64,000 nt of DNA from Anoplolepis gracilipes (GCF_047496725.1 NC_132978.1:11745001-11809000), one strand, 5' to 3'; numbered from the stretch's first letter, positions 26,700 through 40,435 are shown. Program-made: numbers and translations. Notes: generated by a model not told the origin, from the sequence alone.

Positions 26700-27291
26700 A
26701 TCGAAACTGCCTTTCGTTTAGAAACTATACATCTGACGCCATCTGGTGTGAAACGAACGAAACTATAGGCGAGTGTTCCGAAATGCATCGCTCTTATCAA
26801 CGTTGCGGAGACGGCCGGAAGCTCATAAAGGTATACATCGCCAGCTGCGATGATAATAATAATAATAATGACAACGAAGAGAGTCGGATGCGGGACGCGT
26901 AGCAATGCCCGCCCAGGAACGCCCTCGAGTAGGCTATTGGCCCGATATCCCTAGCCCGGGAAAAGGCTGCCATGGCCGGCGCGACCGAACGAACGCGCCA
27001 ATCGGAGCTCGCTCCCGGCAAAACAAAAGGTACGTAGTGCTTTTTCTCTTCTCTCTCGCATTCTCTCTCTCTCTCTCTCTCCCCCCCTCCCTCTCTCTCT
27101 CTCTTTCCGGGAGAGCGGATTCTCGCGAGACCGAACAAATGAATATCACGCGGGGCGAGAGAACCCCTAGGGGTGTCGCGCACCCGACAAGGAAGATCGT
27201 CGCCCGGATACTCGCCGATCGAGGGGCAAGAGACGAGAGGGTTCCCGAGTTTTTGATGTATTAAAACGCGGTCTCTACGTGACACCGAATG
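26700..27291 (+). promoter_or_regulatory. CpG-rich block ending in a consensus splice donor; possible non-coding first exon
   Basis: CpG-rich DNA starts abruptly after AT-rich sequence. It contains an ATTGG box near 26936 and a CCAAT box near 26998, then a CT array (about 27064-27105). It ends at GAATG|GTAAGTAGG with the GT at 27292-27293, a near-perfect 5' splice site. Open frames across the block have no recognisable domain. Taken together this could be the promoter and 5' untranslated first exon of a + strand transcript whose next exon lies downstream. A CTCF-like motif lies at 26737-26749 on the - strand. No transcript evidence is available. Confidence 0.3.
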
Positions 27292-27574
27292 GTAAGTAGG
27301 CCTTTACACCGCACGATGATTTCAAGTCACGAGAAGTAGTCGTTCTCTTTCTCTCTCGCGCTTTACTTTATCATTATTATGAGTTTTTTAATAAAAAAAT
27401 ACACATAGCTACAATGTCATATGATTAACTATCAAGTAGAAAAATTTTCGAAATTTAAAGTTCTCTATATTCGATATAGCTAATTACGTTTACGATATTG
27501 CGTTTATCTGTTTTCTTGCTGAAAAGCTCTCTTAACATCATCGCCTTCTCATAAACATGATAAATATAGACTGC

Positions 27575-27611
<37 letters not shown>

Positions 27612-30600
27612 CTCTTAGCCTCAATGACGCATTAGAAATATTAGAGAAAGAGAGAGAGTGCGTTCAATGTTACGCTCTCTTCTTAATTTATGCATTAGAC
27701 AGAGAAGGAAATACTGGTGTCAAGGCTTCCGTCCTCTTTTCAAGTTTCTTGATCGCAACGCGCAATCTATGTCTTGTTATGTCTATGCTTTTCACAGATA
27801 TGGCAGCCGTTATTATCGCGCCGTCGCGCTCGATAAATTAGACGGTCCACTTGAGCGTGACCCGAGCGCCGCTACCGATCGTGGCCAACGATAAGATTTT
27901 GATCTATTTAAACGTACCCGTCTATATCTAGTACGTTTTATGCCACGCCGAGATATCGCCGGCATCTGGGGAGTTGCGTGCGGACAGCTGTGCCGAGGGT
28001 TGCTTTCGAGATTGCGTAAATATCGCACGTGTATGCAAATTGGCATCGTCTCACGTCTTGTATGTTACTGATTGTATATGTGAGTATACATATATGTATT
28101 TATATATTAATAGATATGTCTTATCTCTCGTAAAAAAATGTGTAATTGCATCTTTAGCGATGCAGCTTACCTACCTTAAGTCGATGACGCATTTTTAAAA
28201 ATAAAACATTAGATTTGTTCGTGTTGTTTGCATTCTGCAGAATTTTTTTTTATATTTGAAATAAAATGGATGTATAATAGGCAATAATCAGAATTTCGGA
28301 ATTTGGAAATCTTTTTAAATACGTGAGATATTTTAGAAACCATATTATGCACGGGTACAGTTAAGATTTACAGGTTGTCGGACATAAAAAAAAATATGTA
28401 TTACCGCGTCAATAGTTATATTCTTATGGTGAATCTTTCTGTGAATGTATTAAACTATACGATTCCTTGTTTAGTGTGTGTCTACACCTTGAAGAATCTT
28501 GAATACTTACTTCAATATTTAACTATGATGAAAGGCAAGCAATTTTCTACTTAAGCTGTCTCGCGTGTAAACCGGACACACATGACAGATATCGTCAACA
28601 CATTAAAATACGTCTTATACGGTCAATGGATAGGTCATTCCGTTGGACTTACCGGAACGGCTCTTTTTACTCCGCCGTTTCTCCGTAGTCAGCGCGCTTA
28701 TTCTGTTTGTTTGTAGTCTCTCTTATTTAGCCGATAATCGTTCTTTTCCTCGAGACCTATAATTTGCGGTCCGATTGGGTGCCGGCGCGAGTCAATTAGG
28801 GACGGGCTCCAGAGACCGAAGCGACGAAATGGAGCGACGGTTGCAACCTCGTGCCCTCTCCGATCTTTATTTTCGAGCGTTTCAAAAGCGTCTCGTCACG
28901 TCCTGTCTGTATGCTTCCATTTTTCGACTCGATTTCGGCGGCAGTGCGCCAAAAAAACCGTCTACTTTGACGTATATCCTAATATAATATTTAATCCTTC
29001 CAGGCAAGAGTCTTCCGAAATCTGTCGAGATTATTTTTTTTATTTCTATATAATATTGCGGTTATTGATCGGAATTTGTATCGAATAAGAGTAACTTTCG
29101 CGTAAATTCATTTAGACAGAGAATATTTGCACTTGAAAGATTAAAAAATAGAATTAGCATAAGTCAAATATAGACAAGGTTTATTTTAGTACTATATTTA
29201 ATAGGGTTTATTTCAAATTTTCATCGACACAAAAAAGTTATTTTATAATAATAATAGTAATTATTTGTACACCCGCAATTATCACATTAACATGCGCTAT
29301 TTTCTTTACGCGTATAAAATTTAATCATTATTATTCGATCAGATATTAAATCAAATATATTTGTAATTGTGTGTGAATTATAGTCTCCAGAAAGGACTCT
29401 CGATTTCAATAGAAACCAAAAACGCTCGCATTCCAACGACTTTAAAAATATTATCATAGAATTTGTCTCGATATTTGAGCATTCTTAGTAGCGCACGAGC
29501 GAAAACTACCTGAATAACCCCTGCATAAATTTGTTCTCATACGCACGAAATCAGAAAAATCCATCTAGTAAGAATTTCTGGAAATAGATCTGGCAGATTA
29601 TAGTCCGCAAAGATCGTGTTTTCATAGGACTTTCTTTCATGGTCAATATTATCGTTAGCACTCAACGTTTTCAGACATACTTATAGAACAATCCTTTACA
29701 ATATTATCTTTTTACAAATGTCACGTACACATGTATACGATCAATCATTGAAACTAAATCTAACTTTACAATTTCTCCATTTAAACGAAAGATATCACGG
29801 ATAAGGGATATTTTGCGCATAGATGAAATTGAAAATACATAGTTTCTGCGTTGGCAAAATCTTTATATGCAAAACAGCTGCGACATAGTCGTCCGGCAAA
29901 TGCGGCGAAATGAACGTCGCGGGGACGCGGGGTGTGAAAATCAATTTGATAGACGAGCGTACGCGTGCCGAATTACCTCTACGTGATGTCGGGGCCGTTT
30001 CACCATTTTCGCCATTACATTAACGACGAGACGTACCGCGCCGCGCCGCGCTGCGCCGGCTCGACTTCCCGCGATGGTTACAGCCGTATCGTAATGCCAA
30101 CGTTGGCGAACAATGGGGTAACATCGCGATCCCAGGCACGTCTCGATCCCGCGGCTCGGCCGGGATTCGAGAGGCGGTACGTTAATTAAGGTCCTGCGGA
30201 AGGTGGCCATTTTCCGAATTTGTACTTAACGGAACAGCGTGCGCGCCGTTCAACGAATAAAATTTCCAGAATCCGGTGCAAAATTAAAATAGAAGCAAAT
30301 AAAATGTTAAAAACATTTTATCAAAAGTATTATATATACCATATTATACAATATTTATATATTTATATAGATACATTATATAGATAATTAAAGTAATACA
30401 ATCTTTTTCCTTTTCTCTTTCATTATCATATTCTCAACTGTCGGATTAACAAGAAAATTAATCTCTTTCTAAATTTCTTCAATTTAATCAAAATGAGATA
30501 TGATAGCACGTAGTTAATAAACAGCACTGTCGACTTTATCGCGTCTAGATGATTATTCGTTCAATTACGCAACCACGGTGTTCCAATTTCCCCTCCCTCA

Positions 30601-33351
30601 AATGGCTTATGTGCCTTCCCGGCTTCATTAAAAGTACGCACGGGATTTTGGTCGGATGGAAACGCCGATTAATCTTTTTTCGCGCTCGATATAATCCTCG
30701 ATGGTGCGAGGCAATAATCCGGACCGCTGTCACCGTGTCCATGGGTCCTGGAACTCCATCCGACGGATGAGACGGATTACAGCTCGTACCAAATTAACCT
30801 TTGTCTCCTCTCTCGCAAGTTCCTCTTTACCTCCCCATCCTCCGACCGCGCTCGCGGCCGCCCCCGATGTCTCGGCTTTACACGAGAACTCACTCAACCG
30901 CGCGATAACTCAAAGCTAGAGAGAACTGCACGTTTGATGACACAACACAACAGGTGTCCACAGAATGTCCCGATACGGATCTACAGATCCTCCGGTTTTA
31001 CCAGGGAACACGCCTGATCGAATCCATTTGCGACGTGGCTGATCCTCTCGTTTTGCCACTTCGCTGCTGTAGATCCTCTTTGTGCTTCTATATGAAGGGT
31101 GGGATTAAACTCGAATCGAAACGCGTGTGTGCTAACAAGTCAATTATTCGGCAATCGGCTTTTAATGATTTGCTATGATGATGCAGGTAATATAGAAATG
31201 AAACACAAAAAGGAATGATCTTAAAATGTCAATTAATATCGCAAGTAATGTTCTCAGACTTACATGAGAAAGTACGGGAATTACACAATATGAAGATAAA
31301 ACAAGAATCGTAAAATTTCAAGTTATTAGATATATTTACATTTGACAAATCAAGTATTATAGTAATCGGTATAGAACATCGATTTTACAAATATATAAAG
31401 TAGTCATAGTCTAAGAATGATCAAAAATATTATATAATATAATATGTCAAAAAGTAAATTATGGAAAAATCTATTTGCATAGCATTATATCATTTGTAAA
31501 ATAATAAGCAGTTTTTTAAATATATTTCTTTGTCATAATACAATATAATATTAAAAGAACAAAATTCAAAAAGAAAAATATGTCCATCCATCAATCGTTT
31601 TTCGCTTACAAAATGGCGTTTCCATCGCCGAAGGGTGGTACAGAGAGAGTGTACATTCCAACCCTCGCACCAACCCCTGAGCGATCCGAGGGGTTGCGAG
31701 CACGTAACGTTATGTAACCGTATACATGCCTAAGATCCTGGAGGGTTGGAAGGGAATCGGGCTTTGTCGCCTAGCCATGTGTCCCTAATGCGACTCCCGT
31801 GGGGGGTCATTTCTATTCTATTTCCCTTTCATGGGGTGTGCCGAGCGGACGACCCTACGTGCGGCCCTCTCTCCGCGCGCCGCCCTTATCGCTTATGGTA
31901 AACGCATCACGGAGAGACTCTCGTAAGGGTGCTCTCTGCAGATTGACGTAAAATCAATGAACGAAGTCAATGGGCCCCTTGTGTCGTTTATCCGGGGAGC
32001 GTAGAAGAGTATTATATGAGTTGTAACACCTCGTTCACCCGTGGATAACGCGCCTGTTAATCACGTACAGAAACAGCATGAACAGGCTTATGATTATACA
32101 AAAAATGCCTACGTTGTTGTTCCATTTTGCCGAATGTCAGAGAAAGCGCGCGATCTTGATTAATTAATTTTATCCAATGATTGTTTTTGAGATCAAAATT
32201 TTGGTGATAATGGAGAGAGAAAAAGAAAATATTAAATTAATAATAACTGACGTGTTGATTTATTTGATTTATTTGGCTCTGGACGCTCAAAAGTTTCTGG
32301 AAAATAATTCGATAAAAGAATGACAAAATTTACGCGATGAATAATTGCATGATCTAATTAATGAGCTGTCCTCGCATCTTTTTTACTTTGCTTTGACGTC
32401 TTTTGATTTGTAAAAAGAATAGTCCATATACATATATATTAGTTTTGTCATTTCAAAATATACATATCTAAAATTTCATAAAATTTAGGAATACAAAGAG
32501 AAGTAAGTAATAATTTATATAAATTATTATTTACAAGAAAAAGTTAATTCGTGAATCGAAAGGAAGATGTTAGTTGTTATGTGTAATTAAATTAAATAGA
32601 GTTAATAATTTAATTTTTTGGGAATTAGATACTAAAAAGTTTAGATACAAAAAAAACATTTGTCACAAATCATTTCATTACATACTAATCAATTTTTTGT
32701 TCTTAAAGTTGGGCATTTATTGTTGACGAGTTAAATCATATCGTCAAATTTCTACAGTTTAAATATTTGAGAACTTTAGTAGTAGATGGTAGTTATACGA
32801 GTATGATTCTCCATCGCGAGCACCATGAGAAACGATCGCAATCCTAACAGCCATTACGAAGAAACAGTTCTCCGATTACAGCAGCCGCGGGGCGTAATTC
32901 ATCGCAATTAGCCGCAATAACGGGAAGCGACCGTACCAACGTTCAATGATGACATTAAATCGCGGTAGGCGACACTTGCGCGACGACGAAGAGACCTTCA
33001 CCTCTTTTGACGACGCCTCAAGTTTAAATTGAATACCGTCAATTTCGAAAGTCACGCTGGCGGACCATGTGAGAGAGAAAAAAAAATCTCGTTTCGTAGA
33101 CTAATTTCCGCGCCGGTTTTATTTATATCCATCGTGTGTGTAATCGACACTTGGCTACCGTGCGACGTAGTATAGGAGAATACGTTAAGCTCTCGCAGCC
33201 TGGGGCTCTCATAAAGAGTGGAAGAGTCATCGTCACTAACGAGATGCCGGACACTCGAAAGCCCGTCATTGACGTCCTCTTTCGAGGATATCTAGTCCCC
33301 CGCGACAGATAGTATCGCTGTTAAGATTCTCTCGGAAGGGACTTGCTGTAT

Positions 33352-33356
<5 letters not shown>
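27292..33356. other. Non-coding desert, no gene seen (segment 6)
   Basis: No supported exon. A T run of about 32 bp lies at 27577-27608. CpG-rich patches occur at about 27800-28060, 28620-28960, 29880-30240, 30540-30910, 31610-32010 and 32810-33340, separated by AT-rich DNA. A bulged hairpin at 31664-31700 is listed separately. Confidence 0.5.
31664..31700. other. Bulged inverted repeat (hairpin)
   Basis: CTCGCA, a 3-nt CCA bulge and ACCCCT pair with AGGGGTTGCGAG across a 10-nt loop, giving 12 G/C-rich base pairs. The adjoining CCAACCCTC (31658-31666) can instead pair with GAGGGTTGG at about 31741-31750. The block is CpG-rich and free of low-complexity repeats. Whether it is transcribed is unknown. 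Confidence 0.4.

Positions 33357-33405
<49 letters not shown>
33357..33405. repeat. (TA)n microsatellite
   Basis: About 48 bp of uninterrupted TA repeats. Confidence 0.95.
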
Positions 33406-33408
<3 letters not shown>

Positions 33409-36400
33409 CGCGCGATCGTTGCCATTAAATCGCGCGAATCTCTTTGAAATCCTCCACGGATCGTCTTTGATGCGCTGACGTATCGGTGAATGCCTTGACG
33501 TTCGATGTCAGCGCGATGGGCCTGAATTTATATAGCAAGAGTTATTTAGGTCGCGATAATTGTGACGTCAGCTGCTGGCAGGCGCGTTACGATACGATTT
33601 TGTATGAATGTAGAATACGCGTCCTTTCATGTGCCACCTGCGAGACGCAGGTATAAACTTAATATTATACCATATCCATTCATATATTTCTACTTAAGAA
33701 AAGGTACATATTAGAGTTTAATATGTGAAATAATAATATGACAGGGTATTACTGTCAATAAAATTTGATTTTTAAAACTAATGTCAAAAGATATTTTTTT
33801 ACGAATATATAATAGAATTTAATCCCAATTATTCGTTATACTTGCAATGTTGCAAAAATTTTACATTGATCCTTGATTCTGTTGTTTCATCTCTAATATT
33901 TTTTTCCGTAATGTTGAAATCGTACAATAACTTTCCATCACATAGAATCGGAAATCACAGGGGCTGGTGTTGCTCGCGTCTCCGCCGTGCGAAAAATCCA
34001 TCGTGCAACTCGACACACAATTACAACATAAAACATTTCTAATTCACTCTCTTCGGAGAACGGACCTCTCTCTCTCTTCCCTCCCTCTCTCCCTCCCTCC
34101 CTCCCTCTTTTTCCAAACGTTCGCTCGCGTTTACGTTCGCAGAGACACGGAACGAACGATCTCTCTCGAGAATCGGGCACCTCCGTTCTCGACGTGAAGC
34201 GGAGATCAGGTCGCGAGCGCGTTAACGGGAGTTTTCCGCGGAAACGAAATAAAAATGACGGCGCGAAATGTTCTCTTCCGAACAGGTAATTCCCAGCATT
34301 TCACCCTCCCTCCCCTTTGCTCTCCTCCTCGCGTCCTATCGCTGCTCACCCTCGTCTTTCTTCCTCCCGTCTCTCCTCTCCCTCCCGGAACGAGCGAGCA
34401 ACAACAACGGGGCACTCTCTCACCCCTATTGGCGCCGACCATTGGCAACCCCCCCGCGAGCAGAGCAGTTCTCGGTGGCGAACGGTTGTCGAACGGATTG
34501 CTTTTTGTTCCGCGCCTCCGTGTCCCGTCCTTTGTTTCCGTGAGTCGCCGTGCCGTGAGGAAATGACAAACAAATGAGCACCGTTGTGTATAACGGCCAC
34601 CGGCCACCCCCGCGTCGTCATGGCGATGCGACGTGACGATCGACGTTTTTAACTCGTCGCTGCCGGCGGATACGCCGGCCTCTTGGTGCGCACGATCGAC
34701 GCACGATGTGCGACAAATGTGCAACGCGATCCGTAGAGAAAAAGTCACTTTTATCTCTCAATCAAATCTTACATTTACATGTCATTAACAGTCGCACACG
34801 ATTGGTTATTTTAATGCTAAATAACTTTTCGCAGATTATTATACAACTTTTCATTGTTTTATTTTAATAATAAAAAGTTAAGATTTATTACGCGCCCCTA
34901 TAATCTTGACACATCAGTCTTCCGAAATCTAGTTTGACATTTTACTCGTCAGAATTGCAAGGTATATCTGTACGAAATTATTGTTCTTGCAGAAAATATA
35001 ATAATAATATTTTTCATCAGCAAATCAATTCATGAAAACGAATTTTAGAAATCTTAAATGGTCGTGGATGAGTGATTAAAGATATAGTAACATAATTTAA
35101 AGATTTTCGCCAACATAATCACAAAATTTAACCTTCTTATTTAATATTATTTTTTTCCTATATTACAATTTATATTAAATATTATTAATAAAAATGATAT
35201 ATATCCATCAAATATTAACAAATCGGGTTTAGTCAACGATTCATACAGACTACATTTATACAGTAATACATTTGGTAAAAAAATTAAAATAAACGAGCAT
35301 GCCGAAGAGAAGCGTGTATTTGCGCGAATCATTTTCTTTGAAAGCAAAAATTTTCGTCACACATTAGAACGCCGGGAGCTTTTGTATCAGAAACAAAATG
35401 GCGTTTCCACCATGCTTTTCCGAGAGAAAGAGGCGATAACGCGCGTATATACGGCGGGGGTTGCTCGGTCACGGGGGTCGATCGTGTATGTGCCATTCAA
35501 AGTCGATGAAGAGGTGAGCCGTGGTGTTTTCGCCGGCTGGACCTCGTAACTATCGATTGTGCTTCAAAGTCGATTGTGTCCCCATTATGTACGCAAGAAG
35601 GGGAGAAAGAAGACGCGGGGTAACACGGCAATGGGCGACGAGGGAGGAAGGACGAAGGGGTGACTGTATTCCGGACGTCGGTAGAGGGGCGGGAGAAAGA
35701 GAGATGATAGAGACAGGGACACCCCTAAAGTGTACGGGTCGTCCAATTGACTCCGCCATATTGAGTTTGGTTCTATGGGCTCTCGAGCACACAGGCTCTT
35801 GGAATTGAGACACATTATACGAAGGTCCGTCCTTCACGGAAGGCGCTTCTAGCTTTGGTAATTTCGTTACGGGGTTTCTACGTGAGCAAAATCCAAACGG
35901 CCCGAAGGTATATCACCCGGCGGCTTCCGCCTTCGGCGTTATCTACCAGTCCGATGCTCGAGTGTCGATACGGCTAATTAATCGTACACCACTTCGCCCT
36001 TGGAAATGTCAGCGGAAAAATTAATTATCGTACGCGAAGAAAATTACTGTTCTACGAAATTGAAGGAAAAATTATTGCGTTACGTTTGGATATTGATATA
36101 GTTATTCCGATATAGATGAAACATTAATATGATGTAATTTAGGTTATTTTAATTAACGAAAAAAACAATACTCTTTAATTGATTTATTTTAATAATGCTT
36201 AAAAAATTTTTTTAATAGTAATATTATTTTATATTGATATTTTGCCTCTCTAGACACATAATCTTTGCAAGTGCAAATTAAAGTAAATATCTTATTCTTG
36301 CAAATCAGGATACTACGCATAATTTTAGCACTCCAGGTATCCGAACAGTCCCGAACCCCCGACCGCGATATGTATCAAATTATCCTTATAATAGAAAATA

Positions 36401-39019
36401 GCGGCAACATTACACCTACCAGGTGTCGTGCTACGAGGCGCCAAAAACGGTGCTCGCCATAAGAATAGCGCGGTGAATAACAATGCATCTTTGCTGCACA
36501 CAATAATGCCGACACAATGCTCGTTTCTGACTACAATAGGTGTTGCTTTAATGGGAGTCCGGTTGCAACGGGGTTCCTGTTGAAACCACCTTCGCTGTAC
36601 GATTTTCCCGTGCGTGTAAACAGCATTCGCGATCTCTCTGTCTCCCATCGGATCGTTCTACGAAAAGAATACGTCTTACTGCTTGTAACGTCAAGATTTC
36701 GAAACGTGAAACGGCCAAGTAGCGTGATGCTCTCACACAAGATCGTTTTACTTGCCAGAAAACTCGATCTATCGCAAATGTCCATCCTGTAACAGAAAGA
36801 AACTCGAATAAATATCTTGTCCGAGAAGATTGTGTAACTAGTGAATAACGAAAGAGACACTGGCAATATACACTTAAGAAACATAGTAGAAAAGAGAAAC
36901 TCTTTTCTTGGCGAAAAAGTTGAAAACAAACATGAATGAATCTCGAGTCGCACGTAGTTTCACTGTATTTATAATATTACAAGGTTTGAATTAAATTACA
37001 ATTTTAGCCTGCAATATCATCGCGCATGTCGCGTTTTACAAAGTTACTCTCATCGTTTATACAGCATATTATGTAGAAATATTTCCGACGTGTCAAAACA
37101 TGCACGATGTTCTCTAGCAATTGATCGATGAAATATGTTTCTGCATCATTCAATGTTTACTCGATCAGAACGAGATAGTAGTAGACGCATTCACAGATGA
37201 AAGATCGGCCGTTAGACTCGCTTGCTTGCACTGTAAGGAAGTGCGCTGGGACGCAAATCAAAATGCAGTCGCTACCGAAAGGACACTCCAACGGCTGGAG
37301 GGTCCTTTGCTATTACTGTGAAGGACTTCGCAGTGCTTGACGAATCACTCACTAATTGCGTTCGTGACATGGTCCAGAACTAACAAACGGTTCCTTCGCG
37401 TGGAATATAATGATTTTTTTGTCCCCGTGTGCATTTTGTCGATATGCGCCGACAAAATCGGCGCAATGACATACGTACAAATATAAAGAAAAAGAGATAA
37501 CATATGCATGTGATTAATCCGATATTTATTTTTTCTAATCTACTTAATCTGATATATCTATAAATTACTATAGAATTGTTAGCATTTTTTTAAGTAATAC
37601 CCACGCATGCACACATGCACACGCGCGTAATACACCCGATTATTGATTAATATTAAATACATGTTAATCGAATAAAATTCAAAATTTATCTAATAGAATT
37701 TGCAAACAATTAAAAAGCTATGATGCACGTTTTGAATAAATCAGAATCTCTCTTTTGTTATTATTCCCTATTATCCTAATGATGGATAATCATAAGACTC
37801 TCCTTGAGAGACTCATTACGAATCAAGGACCCCTTAATGGCTCCTATGAAACTCATTGGCCATTTAACGCCGAGGACACGCCGCGACGTTGAATGATTGA
37901 CAGGTTCGGGAGCGAATTTTCTCGTCAACCCCATTCTATCTTACACTTTATAATTGAAATTTGTATATATAATAATTTTCTGCAAACACAACAATTTTAT
38001 GTAAAACATGCTATAAATTCTCTCATATGCATTCTTATATACATATGTATTTCTGTAACTGCAGTAAATTACATTTAATTTTTTTTTTTTTTCTTTAAAT
38101 TCTTTGACAACTCTGGACGATCACGCGGACGATAAAAAAACTATACAATATTAATATTGTATCCATTATATTAATTTTAATCTTAAATTTGTATTACTAT
38201 TATAAATTTAATTTATGCCAAAAGTTAATATGTAGATAATATAACAGTTTTATTAATACGGCATCATATACGCGATACGTGCGTAAGTTTTAACAATGAC
38301 AGTCTCTCCATACTTGCGTACGTACGGTCGACACCCTTTACACGTTCCCCTTGCGGAAACGCGACGTCTCCATGGTTACAACATTGAAACCCCGCTGGGG
38401 GATGACAAAATGGAGAGGCGCAATACTCGGCCTGACAAAAGCGAAGTAGAATCGAAGAACGCCGTCGACTACGTGCACCCGTATTTGAAAGGTCGATTTC
38501 TATATACAAAGTGCTCCACGTAATCGCACTTTGCTGATAATGTACTCGCTGATAATTAAAGTCATCCTATAGCACAGCAATGTAGCACTTTAACAAATCA
38601 ATTCAAGAATTCGATTTTTTTCAAACAGTTATCAATCTTTAATGATGTGTCAATTAATATTTTTTTAAATCTGCATGAATACTCATATGTCTGCATAATA
38701 GTATACAATTTTAATAATACAAAAATAATATAAATTATTTCTATTAAGCTAATAATTTTCCAATCATGCAGCTAAACTAATTATTATTTCATAAGCAACT
38801 ATTTTTTGCGCAATATATTTTAATTTATATTATAATTTACTGATATTGAGATATTGAATATATAATATTAAAAATATAAAACATATAAGAATATAAAACC
38901 AAAATTAAATGAGGTAGCAAATTAAGAGATAACAATACACAATATGAATATGTATATTATAATATAATAAGTATATTATAATATATGACAATTCTGAGAT
39001 ACCTCTTTTTTCTCTTTCT

Positions 39020-39060
<41 letters not shown>

Positions 39061-40310
39061 TTAATATTCAATATTATATTTTCAAAGTTAGGCTTGAAAA
39101 GAAGAGGCCAAAGGAATATATTTACGGCGCAATCGTATTTCGCACTGCCGACAATTCAAGCCAGGTGAAGGTGAAGATCACATCGTGATTCACCCGATCT
39201 CCCGATGGTACCCGCATTGACATTATCTGTCATCAGAGAGGCTATACGAATCACGACTACGCACGAAACGCGAAATGTCACGTTCCTTGACGTCCACCCT
39301 AACCGGAACAATCCGAACGATCTACACGTTTCAACGATATGATCATCCCTTTCTATCTCTCTTTTGACAATAATAAAGTATAAAAATAGACGCTTTTATC
39401 TCTATTAAAAGTATATAAAAATTATAATAATATACAAATTATAATTCTTCTTATATAATATTATTTTTATACAAAATTTATATGATTAAAAAAATGATAT
39501 AAATGAAATTTATGCTTAAAAAATATTCTGGCAAAGAGAGTGCAATTATTTTCTCTAAGTCATTTTCATTATTTTTTAATTATATTATACTGTTAAATTA
39601 TATTATACGTTGTGCTAGTTATTAATTTTTCAAATAATGTTAACGTACAATAGTTAAAATTTAAATTATTATATAATATTTTAACATATAAAAATTATAT
39701 TTATAGGATGCGTTCGATAACAACGTTGTATGAAGACTAAATATGACAAACTGTCAGAAAGCGAGAAAAGTCTTCTTGGTGGCTGATAAACAAAGGAGGA
39801 TAAAATGGCTACCCGTGGTGTAAAAGCAGATAGTCTAATCCCGGATGAGACGACGGCGGATGTGCGACGACGATGGTGACGGAGACGAAGGTGGAAGCGA
39901 GAGACGGTGCAGACACATCTCTCGGATTACGTCTTAACAAGCTCCACGACGTTCATTTGTCTTATCCGTTGCTGCTAATGCGACAGCAGCTGTTGAAATG
40001 ATTAATTCGGCGCGAGGACGCCGTCTCGTTCCGTTCCGTTCGAGCACTCGATTTTGTCGTCGCAGATGTGTCGCGGTTAATCAGCGCATTTCAGTTAATC
40101 ACCGTCGCTACGAAATACAAAGCCGAATAACGTTCGAATCTAAATAGAAATGTGGCTTGCCGTTTGTAAAATCGATGCAACAATAATTTAGAGGGCATAT
40201 ATCGATAAAGAATTTGTTCTCTAAACAATCTACCAACAATCTACACATTTGACATAGAATGTTTTTATCTGCGTCAAGTCTAACTGATAGATCTCGAATC
40301 CAGTTTGACA
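33406..40310. other. Non-coding desert, no gene seen (segment 7)
   Basis: No supported exon. A CT/CCCT-rich tract lies at about 34063-34110 and leads into a CpG-rich block (34110-34720). In that block stop codons are rare, so long frames overlap on both strands. A further CT array lies at about 39023-39055. The 17-mer ACAAAATGGCGTTTCCA occurs at 35393-35409 and also at 31608-31624. CpG-richer patches at 35400-36000 and 39710-40080 alternate with AT-rich DNA. Confidence 0.5.
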
Positions 40311-40312
40311 TG

Positions 40313-40435
40313 TACCTTATCGGCACACATGTTCAAAAGATGTTTATAGGAGATCCATAGAATGTTATTAAAACATATTTTAATATCCTGTGAATCTTTT
40401 ATGGACATCTTTTGAACATGTGTGCTGATAGGGTA
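40313..40435. mobile_element. Small inverted-repeat element (MITE-like), copy 1
   Basis: A 123-bp element. The left end TACCTTATCGGCACACATGT matches the reverse complement of the right end, TACCCTATCAGCACACATGT, and the match continues through TTCAAAAGATGT. The arms are about 33 bp and the centre is AT-rich. There is no coding capacity. Its ends resemble those of the element at 51306-51416, which suggests a dispersed family. I could not define a clear target-site duplication. Confidence 0.6.

Noticed and set aside
34206..34748. 180-codon frame on the - strand called as a gene
   Set aside because: GC-driven lack of stops, with long frames on the opposite strand too; kept only as a low-interest finding.
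37121..37321. 66-codon + strand frame that looks mildly protein-like
   Set aside because: Begins with TTG, too short, no flanking splice sites and no known family.
38367..38384. RFX X-box-like GTCTCCATGGTTACAAC
   Set aside because: Second half-site departs from the RRNRAC consensus and no ciliary gene is nearby.
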